Assembly: GCF_016025255.1 (NCBI RefSeq)
Contig: NZ_CP065592.1
Coordinates: 1,841,122-1,905,121, forward strand
DNA: 64,000 bases
Source of the DNA: Sphingosinicella flava
Lineage (GTDB): Bacteria; Pseudomonadota; Alphaproteobacteria; Sphingomonadales; Sphingomonadaceae
Direction: 5' to 3'
The translations under genes and the position numbers were made by a program. Positions within the stretch are counted from its first letter, which is position 1, and each line of letters begins with the position of its first letter. The notes beneath the pieces were generated by a model. It did no database searches and was not told the DNA's origin. It saw only the letters and a program-made list of their open reading frames with translations. Below are positions 24,949-34,008 of this stretch, piece by piece.

Positions 24949-27036
24949 GTGCTGAGGCAATATGAACTGCTCGACAAGATAAAGTCCTACGATCCGGACG
25001 CGGACGAGGCGCTGATCAACCGCGCCTACGTCTTTTCGATGAAGGCGCATGGCAGCCAGCTGCGCGCGTCCGGCGATCCTTATTTCAGCCATCCGATCGA
25101 GGTGGCGGGCATCTTGACCGACCTCCACCTCGACGACGAGACGATCGTCACCGCCATTCTTCACGACACGATCGAGGATACGGTCGCGACGCCGGAAGAG
25201 ATCGAGAGGCTGTTCGGCAAGAATGTCGCCCGGCTGGTCGACGGCGTCACAAAACTCTCCAAGATCGAGGCGCAAAGCGAGAGCGAACGGGCCGCGGAGA
25301 ATCTGCGCAAGTTCCTGCTCGCCATGTCCGGCGACATTCGCGTTCTCCTCGTGAAGCTTGCCGACCGGCTCCACAATATGCGCACCCTGCGCTTCATCGG
25401 GAACGAGGAGAAGCGCCGCCGCATCGCCAAGGAGACGATGGATATCTACGCCCCGCTCGCCGAGCGGATCGGCATGTACGAATTCATGAAGGAGATGCAG
25501 ACCCTTGCCTTCCGCGAGCTCGAGCCGGACGCTTATGCGTCGATCGGCAAGCGGCTGGACCAGCTCAACCAAGGCGGGGGCGATGCCATCGAGCGGATCC
25601 AGGACGGCCTCACCGCCCATCTGGAAGCGCATGGCATAACGGCCGAAGTCCAGGGCCGGGAAAAGCATCCTTATTCCATCTGGCGGAAAATGGCGGAACG
25701 CCATGTCAGCTTCGAACAGCTGTCCGACATCATGGCGTTTCGCTGCATCGTGGACAATGTCGACGATTGCTATCGCACTTTGGGCCTGATCCATGGGCGT
25801 TGGCCGATGGTGCCCGGCCGGTTCAAGGATTATATTTCGACGCCGAAGCGGAACGGCTATCGCTCGCTCCACACCACGATCATCCACGATGAAAATATGC
25901 GGATCGAAATCCAGATCCGCACCCGCGAGATGCACGCACAGGCCGAATTCGGCCTCGCCGCCCATTGGGCCTATAAGGAAGGGAAGGCGGCGGCGACGGC
26001 CCAGCATCCCTGGATCACCGACCTCATCGAAATCTTGGAGCATGCGGCGAGCGCGGAGGAGCTGCTCGAACATACCCGCATGGCCATGTACCAGGATCGC
26101 ATCTTCGCCTTCACGCCGAAGGGCGAGCTCATCCAGCTGCCCAAGGGCGCGACGCCGGTCGATTTCGCTTATGCCGTCCACACCGACCTTGGCGACCAGA
26201 CGGTCGGCGCCAAGATCAATGGACGGGTGATGCCGCTCCGCACGCCGCTCGACAATGGCGATCAGGTCGAAATCCTCGTTTCCAAGGCGCAGCATCCGCA
26301 GCCTGGCTGGCTCGCCTTCGTGGTCACCGGCAAGGCGCGCGCCAAGGTTCGCCGCTTCGTGAAGTCCAAGGAGCGGGAAGAGACGGTGGCGCTCGGCCGC
26401 AAGATTTACGACGAAATCGTCGCGCGCCTGCCGATGCAGCTTGGCTGGGAGGCGTTGACCGAGGCGCTGAAGCGCCTGCACCTGCCGGACGACGAAGCGC
26501 TGATGGAGGGCATCGCGCTGAAGCGGATCAGCGATACGCAGGTCATGGAAGCGTTGATGCCAGGCTCCACCGGCAAGGATGGCGTCAAGCCGCCACCGCA
26601 GCGCCAGGCGATTTCGATCAAGGGCCTGACGCCGGGCGTCGCCTTCGACCTCGCATCATGCTGCCATCCCGTGCCCGGCGACCGCATCGTCGGCCTGCGG
26701 CGGGAGGGCGAGGGGATCGAGGTTCATACGATCGATTGCGAAAATCTCGCGACCGGCGTCGATGCGGATTGGGTGGACCTCGCCTGGGGCGACGAATCGG
26801 ACGGCGGCACCGCGCGCCTGTCGGTCGTGCTCAAGAACGAGCCCGGCGCGCTTGCCGCGATCACCGGGATTTTCGGCGGCCATGGCGCCAATATCGTCAG
26901 CATGGACCTCACCAGCCGCGACGGCAGCTTCTATACCTTTCAAATGGACATCGAGGTGCACGATGTTCAGCATCTGATGCGTATCCTGGCCGCGCTGCGG
27001 GCCACCGATGTCGTTTCAACCGCCGAGAGATTGTGA
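24949..27036 (+). CDS. rsh: Bifunctional (p)ppGpp synthetase/hydrolase (Rsh)
   Basis: This is the single long RelA/SpoT homologue of alphaproteobacteria, 695 residues from a GTG start. Order: HD hydrolase domain with H48 and H72-D73 in ILHDTIEDT; synthetase domain with REKHPYSIWRKM and RFKDYISTPKRNGYRSLHT (RFKD motif at 291-294, typical of bifunctional enzymes); TGS domain (FAFTPKGELIQLPKGATPVDFAYAVHT, about 375-435); and a C-terminal ACT domain (RLSVVLKNEPGALAAITGIF, about 620-695). Both catalytic sites look intact. The stop codon overlaps the tryptophan dioxygenase start by one base. It is the main source of stringent alarmone control in the cytoplasm. Confidence 0.95.
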   Translation: MLRQYELLDKIKSYDPDADEALINRAYVFSMKAHGSQLRASGDPYFSHPIEVAGILTDLHLDDETIVTAILHDTIEDTVATPEEIERLFGKNVARLVDGVTKLSKIEAQSESERAAENLRKFLLAMSGDIRVLLVKLADRLHNMRTLRFIGNEEKRRRIAKETMDIYAPLAERIGMYEFMKEMQTLAFRELEPDAYASIGKRLDQLNQGGGDAIERIQDGLTAHLEAHGITAEVQGREKHPYSIWRKMAERHVSFEQLSDIMAFRCIVDNVDDCYRTLGLIHGRWPMVPGRFKDYISTPKRNGYRSLHTTIIHDENMRIEIQIRTREMHAQAEFGLAAHWAYKEGKAAATAQHPWITDLIEILEHAASAEELLEHTRMAMYQDRIFAFTPKGELIQLPKGATPVDFAYAVHTDLGDQTVGAKINGRVMPLRTPLDNGDQVEILVSKAQHPQPGWLAFVVTGKARAKVRRFVKSKEREETVALGRKIYDEIVARLPMQLGWEALTEALKRLHLPDDEALMEGIALKRISDTQVMEALMPGSTGKDGVKPPPQRQAISIKGLTPGVAFDLASCCHPVPGDRIVGLRREGEGIEVHTIDCENLATGVDADWVDLAWGDESDGGTARLSVVLKNEPGALAAITGIFGGHGANIVSMDLTSRDGSFYTFQMDIEVHDVQHLMRILAALRATDVVSTAERL

Positions 27037-27833
27037 TGAGCGATCCGAATGGAATGACGTACGGCCAATATCTCGGCCTCGATCGATTGCTGACCGCGCA
27101 GCATCCCCTGTCGCAGCATCATGACGAATTGCTGTTCGTCATCATTCACCAGACCAAGGAATTGTGGCTGAAGCAAATCATCGCGGAATTGCATCTCGCG
27201 CTCGACATGATTCGCGCGGACGCCCTGGTTCCGGTTTACAAGAGCCTCAGCCGCATCTCGCGCATTCAATCGGTAATGACATTGAGCTGGGACGTGCTGG
27301 CGACGATGACGCCGTCCGATTATTCCAGCTTCCGCGATGTGCTCGGCACCAGCTCAGGCTTCCAGTCCGCCCAATTCCGGCAAGTCGAATATCTGCTCGG
27401 CTTCAAGGATGGCGGGCATCTTAAATATCAGGAAAAGGGTTCGCCGGAGCAAGAGGCGCTCCGCCAGGCGCTCGAAAGCCCGAGCCTCCGGGACGAGGCC
27501 AATCGCGCCCTCGCCCGCGCAGGTTTCGATCTGCCGGCGCATGTGACGGACCGCGACTGGGCGCAGCGCCATGTCCCCGACCCGGCGATCGAGGAGGCAT
27601 GGCTGAGCGTCTATCGCGATCCCAGGCGCTGGTGGCCCCTTTATCAGCTCGCCGAAAAGCTGGTGGATCTCGACGATGCGATGGCGACCTGGCGGCACAA
27701 GCACGTCATCACTGTCGAACGCATCATCGGCTTCAAGCGGGGCACCGGCGGCACCGCAGGCGTCAAATATCTCCAGTCCACGCTCGAAAAGCGCGCCTTC
27801 CCGGAACTCTGGTCGCTGCGGACCAAATTATGA
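27036..27833 (+). CDS. kynA: Tryptophan 2,3-dioxygenase
   Basis: This heme enzyme opens the indole ring of L-tryptophan to N-formylkynurenine, the first step of the kynurenine route. The 265-residue protein carries family motifs HHDELLFVIIHQTKELWLKQ, SYSSF-like substrate pocket (DYSSFRDVLGTSSGFQSAQFR) and, near the C-terminus, KHVITVERIIGFKRGTGGTAGVKYL. The proximal heme histidine is in WRHKHVITVER. Its ATG overlaps the rsh stop by one base, so it is probably translationally coupled. No kynureninase or formamidase gene is in the window. Confidence 0.95.
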   Translation: MSDPNGMTYGQYLGLDRLLTAQHPLSQHHDELLFVIIHQTKELWLKQIIAELHLALDMIRADALVPVYKSLSRISRIQSVMTLSWDVLATMTPSDYSSFRDVLGTSSGFQSAQFRQVEYLLGFKDGGHLKYQEKGSPEQEALRQALESPSLRDEANRALARAGFDLPAHVTDRDWAQRHVPDPAIEEAWLSVYRDPRRWWPLYQLAEKLVDLDDAMATWRHKHVITVERIIGFKRGTGGTAGVKYLQSTLEKRAFPELWSLRTKL

Positions 27834-27861
27834 GGAAAGCGCCTTAAGCAATCTTCCGGAT

Positions 27862-28314
27862 TTAAAGATCCGCTGCGGTCACCGGCCGCAACAGGATGCG
27901 GTGGTTCGACACGAAGGACACGTCCTTGCCGTCATTCGCGACCCCGGCATAATCGCCAACGCTCAGCTGATTGTCGCCGTCCATATCTTTCCACGCGAAC
28001 AGGAACAGGCGGTCGCCATTCACCATCAGGTTGTAAATCGCCACGGTGCCGGCGGGCGTCACATCGTCCGCTTCATATTTGGTGGCGCAGCCGTCGAAAG
28101 GCGCGGCGCAGGCGATGATCTTTACGCCGCTTGATTCCTGTTTCTTGGTGAAAACGGCCGAACCGGAGATGATCCCTTCCGATTCATGCCTGTCGAGTAT
28201 CTCTCCGGGAGGAGAATTGACGGCAATCGAAAGCATGGATGCATCGTCATTCTGGGCGTGCGCCGTCGCGGTCAGACCGGCGGCGGCCACGAGCAGCATC
28301 GTCTTGAAACGCAT
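27862..28314 (-). CDS. Secreted protein of unknown function
   Basis: The 150-residue product has a signal peptide (MLLVAAAGLTATAHAQ). The mature part is beta-strand-like, with two cysteines (IIACAAPFDGC) and an acidic DMDGDNQLSVGDYAG loop resembling an EF-hand-type calcium site. I do not recognise the family. It converges on the tryptophan dioxygenase gene and stands alone. Calcium binding is inference from one loop only. Confidence 0.75.
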   Translation of the reverse strand: MRFKTMLLVAAAGLTATAHAQNDDASMLSIAVNSPPGEILDRHESEGIISGSAVFTKKQESSGVKIIACAAPFDGCATKYEADDVTPAGTVAIYNLMVNGDRLFLFAWKDMDGDNQLSVGDYAGVANDGKDVSFVSNHRILLRPVTAADL

Positions 28315-28371
28315 ATCATTCCCCCTCGAAATTCCAGAGGCGGATATCAGTCATCCCGGCTTTCCGCCACC

Positions 28372-29031
28372 TTAACGGTTCAAGACCTGGTCCGCGACGA
28401 AAGGGTTGGTCTGGCGTTCATGGGCGAAAGTGCTCATCGGTCCATGGCCGGGCACGAATGCGGTGTCGCCACCGAGCGGCCAGAGCTTGGCCTGGATGGC
28501 GTCCAGCAGATCCTGATGATTGCCGCGCGGGAAGTCGGTGCGGCCGATCGACCCCTTGAACAGCACGTCGCCGACAATGGCGAGCCTTGAAGGCGCGTGG
28601 TGAAAGACGACATGGCCCGGCGTGTGGCCGGGGCAGTGATAGACGTCGAGCGTCAATGCGCCCACCGTCACCGTGTCGCCATCCACCAGCCAGCGGTCGG
28701 ATTCGAACGGCACGCCGGGAACGCCGTAGCGCGCGCCATCTTCGGCCAGCCGGTCGATCCAGAATTTGTCGGCGAGGTGCGGCCCTTCGATCTTCACGCC
28801 CAATTCGCCAGCCAGCACCTTGGCCGATCCGCAATGATCGATATGGCCGTGGGTGACGAGCAGCTTTTCGATGGTGACGCCCTGGCTCTCGGCCGCCGCT
28901 TTCAGCCGGTCGAGATCGCCGCCGGGATCGGTGAAGGCGCCCTTCATCGTTTTCGTGCACCAGATGAGCGTGCAATTCTGCTGGAGCGGCGTCACCGGAA
29001 TGATGGCGGCCTTCAAGGGGGCATCGGTCAT
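28372..29031 (-). CDS. MBL-fold hydrolase, glyoxalase II-like
   Basis: The 219-residue protein is a metallo-beta-lactamase-fold hydrolase. The metal site is complete: THGHIDHCG (HxHxDH), a histidine in HCPGHTPGHVV, a bridging aspartate in IVGDVLFKGS and a final histidine in VPGHGP. The small size and single domain match the YcbL-like glyoxalase II group, which hydrolyses thioesters such as S-lactoylglutathione. I used the ATG before TDAPLK; an upstream extension lacks similarity and runs into the serine dehydratase gene. The pair is on the same strand. Confidence 0.9.
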   Translation of the reverse strand: MTDAPLKAAIIPVTPLQQNCTLIWCTKTMKGAFTDPGGDLDRLKAAAESQGVTIEKLLVTHGHIDHCGSAKVLAGELGVKIEGPHLADKFWIDRLAEDGARYGVPGVPFESDRWLVDGDTVTVGALTLDVYHCPGHTPGHVVFHHAPSRLAIVGDVLFKGSIGRTDFPRGNHQDLLDAIQAKLWPLGGDTAFVPGHGPMSTFAHERQTNPFVADQVLNR

Positions 29032-29077
29032 GCCGGTCGAGATGGCCCGGCCCGGCGGCGGATGCAAGCGCGGCGGA

Positions 29078-30463
29078 TCAGCACTCCACCACATTGACCG
29101 CAAGACCGCCCAAGGAGGTTTCCTTATAACGCTCGTTCATGTCGAGGCCGGTCTTGCGCATCGTCTCGATCACCTGGTCGAGGCTGACGCGGTGCGTGCC
29201 GTCGCCGATCAAGGCGAGACGGGAGGCTTCGAGCGCCTTTACCGCGCCCACCGCATTCCTTTCGATGCAGGGCACCTGGACGAGGCCGCCGACGGGATCG
29301 CAGGTGAGGCCGAGATTATGCTCCATGCCGATTTCGGCGGCATTTTCGATCTGCTGCGGCGTGCCGCCGAGGGCGGCGGTCAGGCCCGCGGCGGCCATCG
29401 AACAGGCGACGCCGACCTCGCCCTGGCAGCCGACTTCGGCGCCGGAGATAGAGGCATTTTCCTTGAACAGGGAACCGATGGCGGCAGCGGTCAGCAGGAA
29501 GACGTGGACGCCCTCTCGCGACGCGCCGGGCGTGAAGCGCTGATAATAACGCAGCACGGCCGGCACGATTCCCGCCGCGCCATTGGTCGGCGCGGTGACG
29601 ACGCGGCCGCCCGCCGCATTCTCCTCATTCACCGCCAAGGCCCAGAGGTTCACCCAATCAAGGACGGTCAACGGATCGGACAGGGCGCGTTCGGCCTTGT
29701 CGGTGAGGAGGCGGTGGAGGCCGGGCGCGCGGCGCTTGACCTGCAGGCCCCCGGGCAGGATGCCCTCGCCGCGCATGCCGCGGTCGATGCAGGCGGCCAT
29801 GGCATCGGCGATGGCGTCGAGCCGCGCGCCGATTTCATCCTTGTCCAGCGCCGCCCGTTCGTTCGCCATCGCAATGGCGGCGATGCTGAGACCCTCGCGC
29901 TCGGCGATGGCGAGCAATTCCGCGCTGGAATGATAATCGAACGGCAAGTCCCATCCGCCTTCGGGCGGCGCATTGCGGGCGATATCCGATTCTCCGACGA
30001 TCGCGCCGCCGCCGATCGAATAATAGATGGCGCTCGCCAATTCGGCGCCTGCCGCGTCGAACGCGGCAAAGCGCATGCCGTTGGAATGATGGGGAAGGCG
30101 CTCCTTCTGCAGGAACAGGAGGTCGTGTGCTTCATCGAAATCGAGAGGCTGCGTGCCGCCCAGCGCCAGCGATCCACTCCCTCGAACGGCATGCACGATG
30201 CGTTCGCCCTCGTCCGGGCACAGGCTGTCGGGTTCCATGCCGGTGAGGCCGATCAGGATGGCGCGATCGGTCGCATGGCCTTTGCCGGTCAGTGCCAGCG
30301 ATCCGTAAAGACGCGTTTCTACCCGCGCGGTCCGGGCGAGGAGATTCGCTTCGCGCAACGAGCCGGCGAAGCGGGCCGCGGCCTTCATCGGTCCCATCGT
30401 GTGCGAACTGGACGGTCCCACTCCGATCTTGAACAGATCGAAGACACTCGAAACCACAGGCAT
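29078..30463 (-). CDS. sdaA: L-serine ammonia-lyase (iron-sulfur type)
   Basis: The enzyme deaminates L-serine to pyruvate and ammonia using a 4Fe-4S cluster. The 461-residue protein is the fused single-chain form, with the beta domain first ([12 protein letters not shown] near residue 14) and the alpha catalytic domain after about residue 160 with cluster cysteines in [27 protein letters not shown] and CQGEVG. It lies 46 bases upstream of the MBL hydrolase gene and is divergent from pabB. Confidence 0.95.
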   Translation of the reverse strand: MPVVSSVFDLFKIGVGPSSSHTMGPMKAAARFAGSLREANLLARTARVETRLYGSLALTGKGHATDRAILIGLTGMEPDSLCPDEGERIVHAVRGSGSLALGGTQPLDFDEAHDLLFLQKERLPHHSNGMRFAAFDAAGAELASAIYYSIGGGAIVGESDIARNAPPEGGWDLPFDYHSSAELLAIAEREGLSIAAIAMANERAALDKDEIGARLDAIADAMAACIDRGMRGEGILPGGLQVKRRAPGLHRLLTDKAERALSDPLTVLDWVNLWALAVNEENAAGGRVVTAPTNGAAGIVPAVLRYYQRFTPGASREGVHVFLLTAAAIGSLFKENASISGAEVGCQGEVGVACSMAAAGLTAALGGTPQQIENAAEIGMEHNLGLTCDPVGGLVQVPCIERNAVGAVKALEASRLALIGDGTHRVSLDQVIETMRKTGLDMNERYKETSLGGLAVNVVEC

Positions 30464-30538
30464 TCTCCTTCACTGGCAGCGTCCTGCCTTACTGAAGGGG
30501 CATGACGGGCTTGCCGGACAATGGCAAGACGGTGGGCG

Positions 30539-31693
30539 ATGATCGATCCCGCCCGGCCCTTCCTCCTGTTCGACGATGCCCGCGCAGGGGGTGGCCCGGC
30601 CCTGTTATATGCGGATCCGTTCGCGATTATCGAGACGCGCGATCCGGGGGCGGTGCGCGGCTGTCTTGACCGGCTGCGGGATGCCCAGGCCGCGGGCCAT
30701 CATGCCGCCGGTTTCCTGTCCTATGAGGCCGGTTACGCGCTGGAGCCGCGTTTGGCCCGGCTTGCCGCGCCGCCGCCAGAGGATGCGCCGCCTTTATTGT
30801 GGTTCGGGCTCTTCGATGCGCCGCGCGCCGTCAGGGCCGAAGACATCCTTCCCGCCGCTTCCGCCCGCGCCGGAGCGCCCCGGCCGCGCATCGAACCCGG
30901 CCTCTATGGGGAAGGCGTCCACCGCATCCAGGAACATATCCTGGCGGGCGACATCTATCAGGCCAATTACACGTTTCAGGCCGATGTTCCGTTAGAGGGC
31001 GATCCGCTTGCTCTTTATGCCGCGATCCGGGGCCGTGCCCGCGCGGGTCATGGCGGGATCGTGCATATTGGCAGCCATTGGCTCCTGTCTTTCTCGCCCG
31101 AACTTTTCTTCACGCTGGAGGATGGCCAAGTGACGGCGCGGCCGATGAAGGGAACGGCGCGGCGCCATGCCGACCCTTTGTCGGATGCAGAAGCGATGCG
31201 GATGCTGAGGAGCGATGAAAAGCAGCGCGCCGAAAATCTGATGATCGTCGATCTTCTCCGCAACGACTTGAGCCGGATATCCCGGCCGGGCAGCGTGAAG
31301 GTGCCCGATCTCTTCACCGTCGAAACCTATCCGACCGTCCATCAAATGACGTCGACCGTCACCGCGGCGGCAAAGGACGGCATCGGTGCATTCGACATCG
31401 TCGAGGCGATCTTTCCCTGCGGATCGATCACCGGCGCGCCCAAGATTCGGGCGATGGAAATCATCGCGGAGCAGGAACGGGAGCCGCGCGGCGTCTATAC
31501 CGGATCAATCGGCTGGGCCGCCCCCGACGGCCGGGCATCGTTCAACGTCGCGATCCGGACCTTGACCCTCACGGCCGGGAGCCGCATGTCTTCCCTTGGT
31601 CTCGGTTCGGGGATCGTGGCGGACAGCCGCGCCGGCGACGAATGGCGCGAATGCCTGGCCAAAGGGGCGTTTGTAAGCGTGGGCGATGACTGA
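30539..31693 (+). CDS. pabB: Aminodeoxychorismate synthase component I
   Basis: PabB converts chorismate with ammonia to 4-amino-4-deoxychorismate, the first committed step to the p-aminobenzoate of folate. The protein (384 residues) shows the chorismate-binding domain: DIYQANYTFQAD, MKGTARRHADP (the PIKGT-like motif), ENLMIVDLLRNDLSRI and CGSITGAPKIRAMEII. The start is the ATG before IDPARPF; an ATG six codons upstream is possible. The pabC start overlaps the end by eight bases. No glutamine amidotransferase component (pabA) is visible nearby. Confidence 0.93.
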   Translation: MIDPARPFLLFDDARAGGGPALLYADPFAIIETRDPGAVRGCLDRLRDAQAAGHHAAGFLSYEAGYALEPRLARLAAPPPEDAPPLLWFGLFDAPRAVRAEDILPAASARAGAPRPRIEPGLYGEGVHRIQEHILAGDIYQANYTFQADVPLEGDPLALYAAIRGRARAGHGGIVHIGSHWLLSFSPELFFTLEDGQVTARPMKGTARRHADPLSDAEAMRMLRSDEKQRAENLMIVDLLRNDLSRISRPGSVKVPDLFTVETYPTVHQMTSTVTAAAKDGIGAFDIVEAIFPCGSITGAPKIRAMEIIAEQEREPRGVYTGSIGWAAPDGRASFNVAIRTLTLTAGSRMSSLGLGSGIVADSRAGDEWRECLAKGAFVSVGDD

Positions 31694-32291
31694 CTTCGAC
31701 CTGATCGAGACGATCCGCTTCGACCCCGAGGCGGGCGTGATCGATACCGAACGGCATCTGGCCCGGCTGAAGGCGAGCGCCACCGCCTTGGGGTTCAGCT
31801 TCGACCGGCACGCGGCGCGCAATGAATTGCAGGCGGCGACCTTCCGGCTTACCGAGCCGCATCGCATCCGATTGATGCTGTCCCGTTCGGGCATCATCGC
31901 CGTCGAAGGCGGACCGGTACCCGACACGCCGGCCGAGGCGCGCGTCGCGATTGCGCCCTTGCCGGTGCCGGCCGACGATTTCCGGCTGCGCCACAAAACC
32001 AGCGATCGCGCCTTTTACGACGATACTCGATCGAAGAGCGGAGCCTTCGAAGTCCTGTTCGTCGATCCGGACGATTTCCTGACCGAAGGCAGCTTCACGA
32101 CCCTGTTCGTCGACCGCGACGGGGCGCTTTTGACTCCCCCTTTATCCCGCGGCCTGCTGCCCGGCATTCTTCGCCAGCGGCTGATCGAGGAGGGAGAAGC
32201 GGTGGAGGCCGACCTTCGTCCGGAGGATCTGGCCAATGGCTTCCTGATCGGCAACGCGTTGCGCGGACTGATCCCGGCCCGGCTGGTCTAA
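31686..32291 (+). CDS. pabC: Aminotransferase class IV, 4-amino-4-deoxychorismate lyase type
   Basis: The 201-residue PLP enzyme of fold class IV follows pabB with an eight-base overlap. It lacks the full-length N-terminal region of branched-chain aminotransferases. The PLP lysine is expected in LRHKTSDRAFYDD, and the downstream FLTEGSFTTLFVD matches the family's EGSxxNxF motif, here with threonines. In the folate route it releases pyruvate from aminodeoxychorismate. In some alphaproteobacteria the two activities are fused; here they are separate. It converges on the PdeM gene, overlapping by four bases. Confidence 0.9.
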   Translation: MTDFDLIETIRFDPEAGVIDTERHLARLKASATALGFSFDRHAARNELQAATFRLTEPHRIRLMLSRSGIIAVEGGPVPDTPAEARVAIAPLPVPADDFRLRHKTSDRAFYDDTRSKSGAFEVLFVDPDDFLTEGSFTTLFVDRDGALLTPPLSRGLLPGILRQRLIEEGEAVEADLRPEDLANGFLIGNALRGLIPARLV

Positions 32292-32950
32292 GCCGCGACG
32301 GGAAAGCGCAGCAGCCGGTCGGCGAGCGGCACCAAGGCCTCGGCGCGGCCGCCGACCGCCCGGACGATTTCGGGATGCGCGGGATCGAGCCCGCCGGTCA
32401 GCGATCCGAAAGCGGGCAGGATGAGCTTGCGCTCGGTCACGACGAAGCAACGCCGCGCGACTTGCCGCCCTTTCAGCGATATGCGCAATTTGGGATGAAA
32501 ATGGCCGGACAGTTCCGGCCGCGTCTCGCCCGGCTGCGCCTCGTGCCGCAGCAGCAGGCCGTCCACTTCCGCCTCCTCCACGATGGCGCCGCCGCAATGG
32601 TCGGCAAAACCCGGATCGTGATTGCCGGTGATCCACGTCCAGCGCGTGGACGCGGTCAGCGCCGTCAGCAGCTCCCGCGCGCGGAGGGGAAGCCGGTCGC
32701 AGCCATATTTGTCATGGAAGCTGTCGCCCAGGCACCAGATTTCGCGGGCGCCGGTGCGATGCACGATCGCGGTCAGATCGGTCAGCGTCGCGATCGAATC
32801 GTAAGGCGGCAGCATCTGCCCGATCCGGGCGAACCAGCTCGCCTTTTCAAGATGCAAATCCGCGACGAGGAGCGCCCCACGATCCGGCCAGAACAGCGCG
32901 CCATCGGGCAACGCCATGAGGATGTGACCGACGAACGAAAAGGGAACCAT
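32288..32950 (-). CDS. pdeM: LAD system endonuclease PdeM (metallophosphoesterase)
   Basis: PdeM is the calcineurin-like phosphoesterase of the ligase-associated DNA damage response (LAD) genes. All metal motifs are visible in this 220-residue protein: LVADLHLEKA (DxH), WCLGDSFHD (GD), ITGNHDPG (GNHD) and SGHFHPKL (GHxH). The ATG before VPFSFVGH is chosen; the longer frame has a basic extension unlike the family. It lies 2 kb before the LAD helicase and 17 kb from the LAD ligase, so the set is dispersed. A small membrane-protein gene lies upstream on the same strand. Confidence 0.9.
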   Translation of the reverse strand: MVPFSFVGHILMALPDGALFWPDRGALLVADLHLEKASWFARIGQMLPPYDSIATLTDLTAIVHRTGAREIWCLGDSFHDKYGCDRLPLRARELLTALTASTRWTWITGNHDPGFADHCGGAIVEEAEVDGLLLRHEAQPGETRPELSGHFHPKLRISLKGRQVARRCFVVTERKLILPAFGSLTGGLDPAHPEIVRAVGGRAEALVPLADRLLRFPVAA

Positions 32951-32990
32951 GGTCCGGCTATAGCTGCACGGACGGCGGGCGCAAGGGCGA

Positions 32991-33152
32991 TCAACGCGTC
33001 GGCGGGGCCGCGATTTCCGTTGTTCGTGCAAGGTCTTGGGCTTGCGCGTCGGCGGGGATCGTCACCCAGACGAGAAGCGAGCCCATGGCGAAGCCCTGCG
33101 CCACCAGCGCGAACGGATTGCTGAGCGTCTTCTTCAAACCACGCGTCGTCAC
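32991..33152 (-). CDS. Small single-pass membrane protein
   Basis: A 53-residue frame starts at a GTG preceded by AGGGGAA at good spacing. It has a basic N-terminus (TTRGLKKTLSNP), one membrane segment (FALVAQGFAMGSLLVWVTIP) and a short polar tail. The topology resembles small conserved hypotheticals of sphingomonads. No family assignment. It lies 40 bases upstream of PdeM on the same strand and may be co-transcribed. Confidence 0.55.
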   Translation of the reverse strand: MTTRGLKKTLSNPFALVAQGFAMGSLLVWVTIPADAQAQDLARTTEIAAPPTR

Positions 33153-33300
33153 GTCATTCCCCTGCCGCCTGAGCGGTCTTGCTTTCAAATTACTGCGATG
33201 ATCCGGCGCCGCTAAAGCGCGCTGCGCCGATAAGCGCCTATCATCCGAATTTCACGCACTTTTTGCGCTAAAACACATAACGGCGGCTGAACGAAAAGAT

Positions 33301-33330
33301 TGCGCGGCCCGAAAAATGCCGGGCCGCGCA
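33301..33330 (-). terminator. Intrinsic terminator of the hsp20 gene
   Basis: TGCGCGGCCCG and CGGGCCGCGCA pair over 11 bases around an eight-base loop. Read on the minus strand the stem is followed by ATCTTTTC, a fair U-tract. It lies seven bases after the Hsp20 stop. Confidence 0.85.
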
Positions 33331-33337
33331 TATTCAA

Positions 33338-33814
33338 TCAGGCGTCTTCGGTCTGCCGCGCCCGATCATCGGCCTCGATCAGCGTGTTTTCGCCGCCGTT
33401 GATCGCGATCTTGCGGGGCTTCATCGCCTCCGGAATCTCGCGGACCAGTTCGATCGAAAGCAGGCCGTCGGCCAGATCGGCACGCTCGACCCGCACGAAA
33501 TCGGCGAGTTCGAAGCGGCGTTCGAAGGCGCGCGTGGCAATGCCCATATGCAGGAAATTACCTTCTTTGCGCATGTCGCCCTTGCGACCGGTCACAATCA
33601 GCAGATTCTGCCGCGCGGTCACATCGATCTCGCCAGCTTTGAAGCCCGCGACGGCCAGCGTGATGCGATAACTGTCGTCGCCCAGTTTCTCGATATCGAA
33701 GGGCGGATAATTGTCGCCCTGCTCGCCGCGCCCGGCTGTTTCGAGAAAATCGAACAACCGGTCGAAGCCGACGGTGGAGCGGCGGAACGGGGTCAAATCG
33801 AATTGGCTACGCAT
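33338..33814 (-). CDS. Small heat-shock protein Hsp20/IbpA
   Basis: The 158-residue chaperone binds unfolding proteins during heat stress. It has an N-terminal arm (MRSQFDLTPFRRS...GFDRLFDFLE), an alpha-crystallin domain with YPPFDIEKLGDDSYRITLAVAGF and the GIATRAFERRFELADFVRVERADLADGLLSIELVREIPEA strand region including the conserved A-x-x-x-N-G-x-L equivalent, and a C-terminal tail. The ATG after GGAGG was chosen; the frame is open upstream through the leader but that stretch is the regulatory RNA. It has an RpoH-like promoter and a ROSE-type leader, and its own terminator. Confidence 0.93.
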   Translation of the reverse strand: MRSQFDLTPFRRSTVGFDRLFDFLETAGRGEQGDNYPPFDIEKLGDDSYRITLAVAGFKAGEIDVTARQNLLIVTGRKGDMRKEGNFLHMGIATRAFERRFELADFVRVERADLADGLLSIELVREIPEAMKPRKIAINGGENTLIEADDRARQTEDA

Positions 33815-33902
33815 GATCATGTCCTCCATTGAGCAACAAATGCTGTGAAGCGGCTCCGTGCGGACGCCGCCTGTCCGGAAACCTGAAAGCCAGCGTTTCC
33901 GG
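33815..33902 (-). promoter_or_regulatory. ROSE-type RNA thermometer in the hsp20 leader
   Basis: The leader can fold three hairpins. The first pairs CCGGAAAC with GTTTCCGG; the second pairs GCGGC with GCCGC; the third, at the ribosome site, contains TTGCT...GGAGGA (plus-strand 33822-33836) where UUGCU pairs with AGGA leaving a bulged G. That UUGCU/AGGA pairing with the bulged G is the hallmark of ROSE elements, which block the Shine-Dalgarno at low temperature and melt on heat shock. Placement directly before an hsp20 start fits every known ROSE example. Confidence 0.8.
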
Positions 33903-33910
33903 CGCTGTTC

Positions 33911-33938
33911 ATCTAGGCGCAAAGGTCGGGCTTTCAAG
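33911..33938 (-). promoter_or_regulatory. RpoH (sigma-32) type promoter of hsp20
   Basis: Read on the minus strand, CTTGAAA and CCTAGAT are separated by 14 bases, close to the heat-shock consensus CTTGAAA / CCCCATNT as adapted in alphaproteobacteria. Transcription would start about where the first thermometer hairpin begins, so promoter and leader agree. Confidence 0.7.
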
Positions 33939-34008
33939 GAGGCTCCCTTGCTTCGGCCCAAGGCTTGGGGCAGAGAGCGGGACTTCAAAACCGGGGAGGG
34001 TTTAATAT

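Noticed and set aside
28853-30505. 550-codon + strand open frame
   Set aside because: It lies antisense to sdaA and the MBL hydrolase gene and its translation is arginine/histidine-rich without domains; GC-rich DNA gives long antisense frames.
33815-33988. Longer Hsp20 start
   Set aside because: The frame is open through the leader, but this stretch has promoter and thermometer features and the translation lacks Hsp20 similarity.
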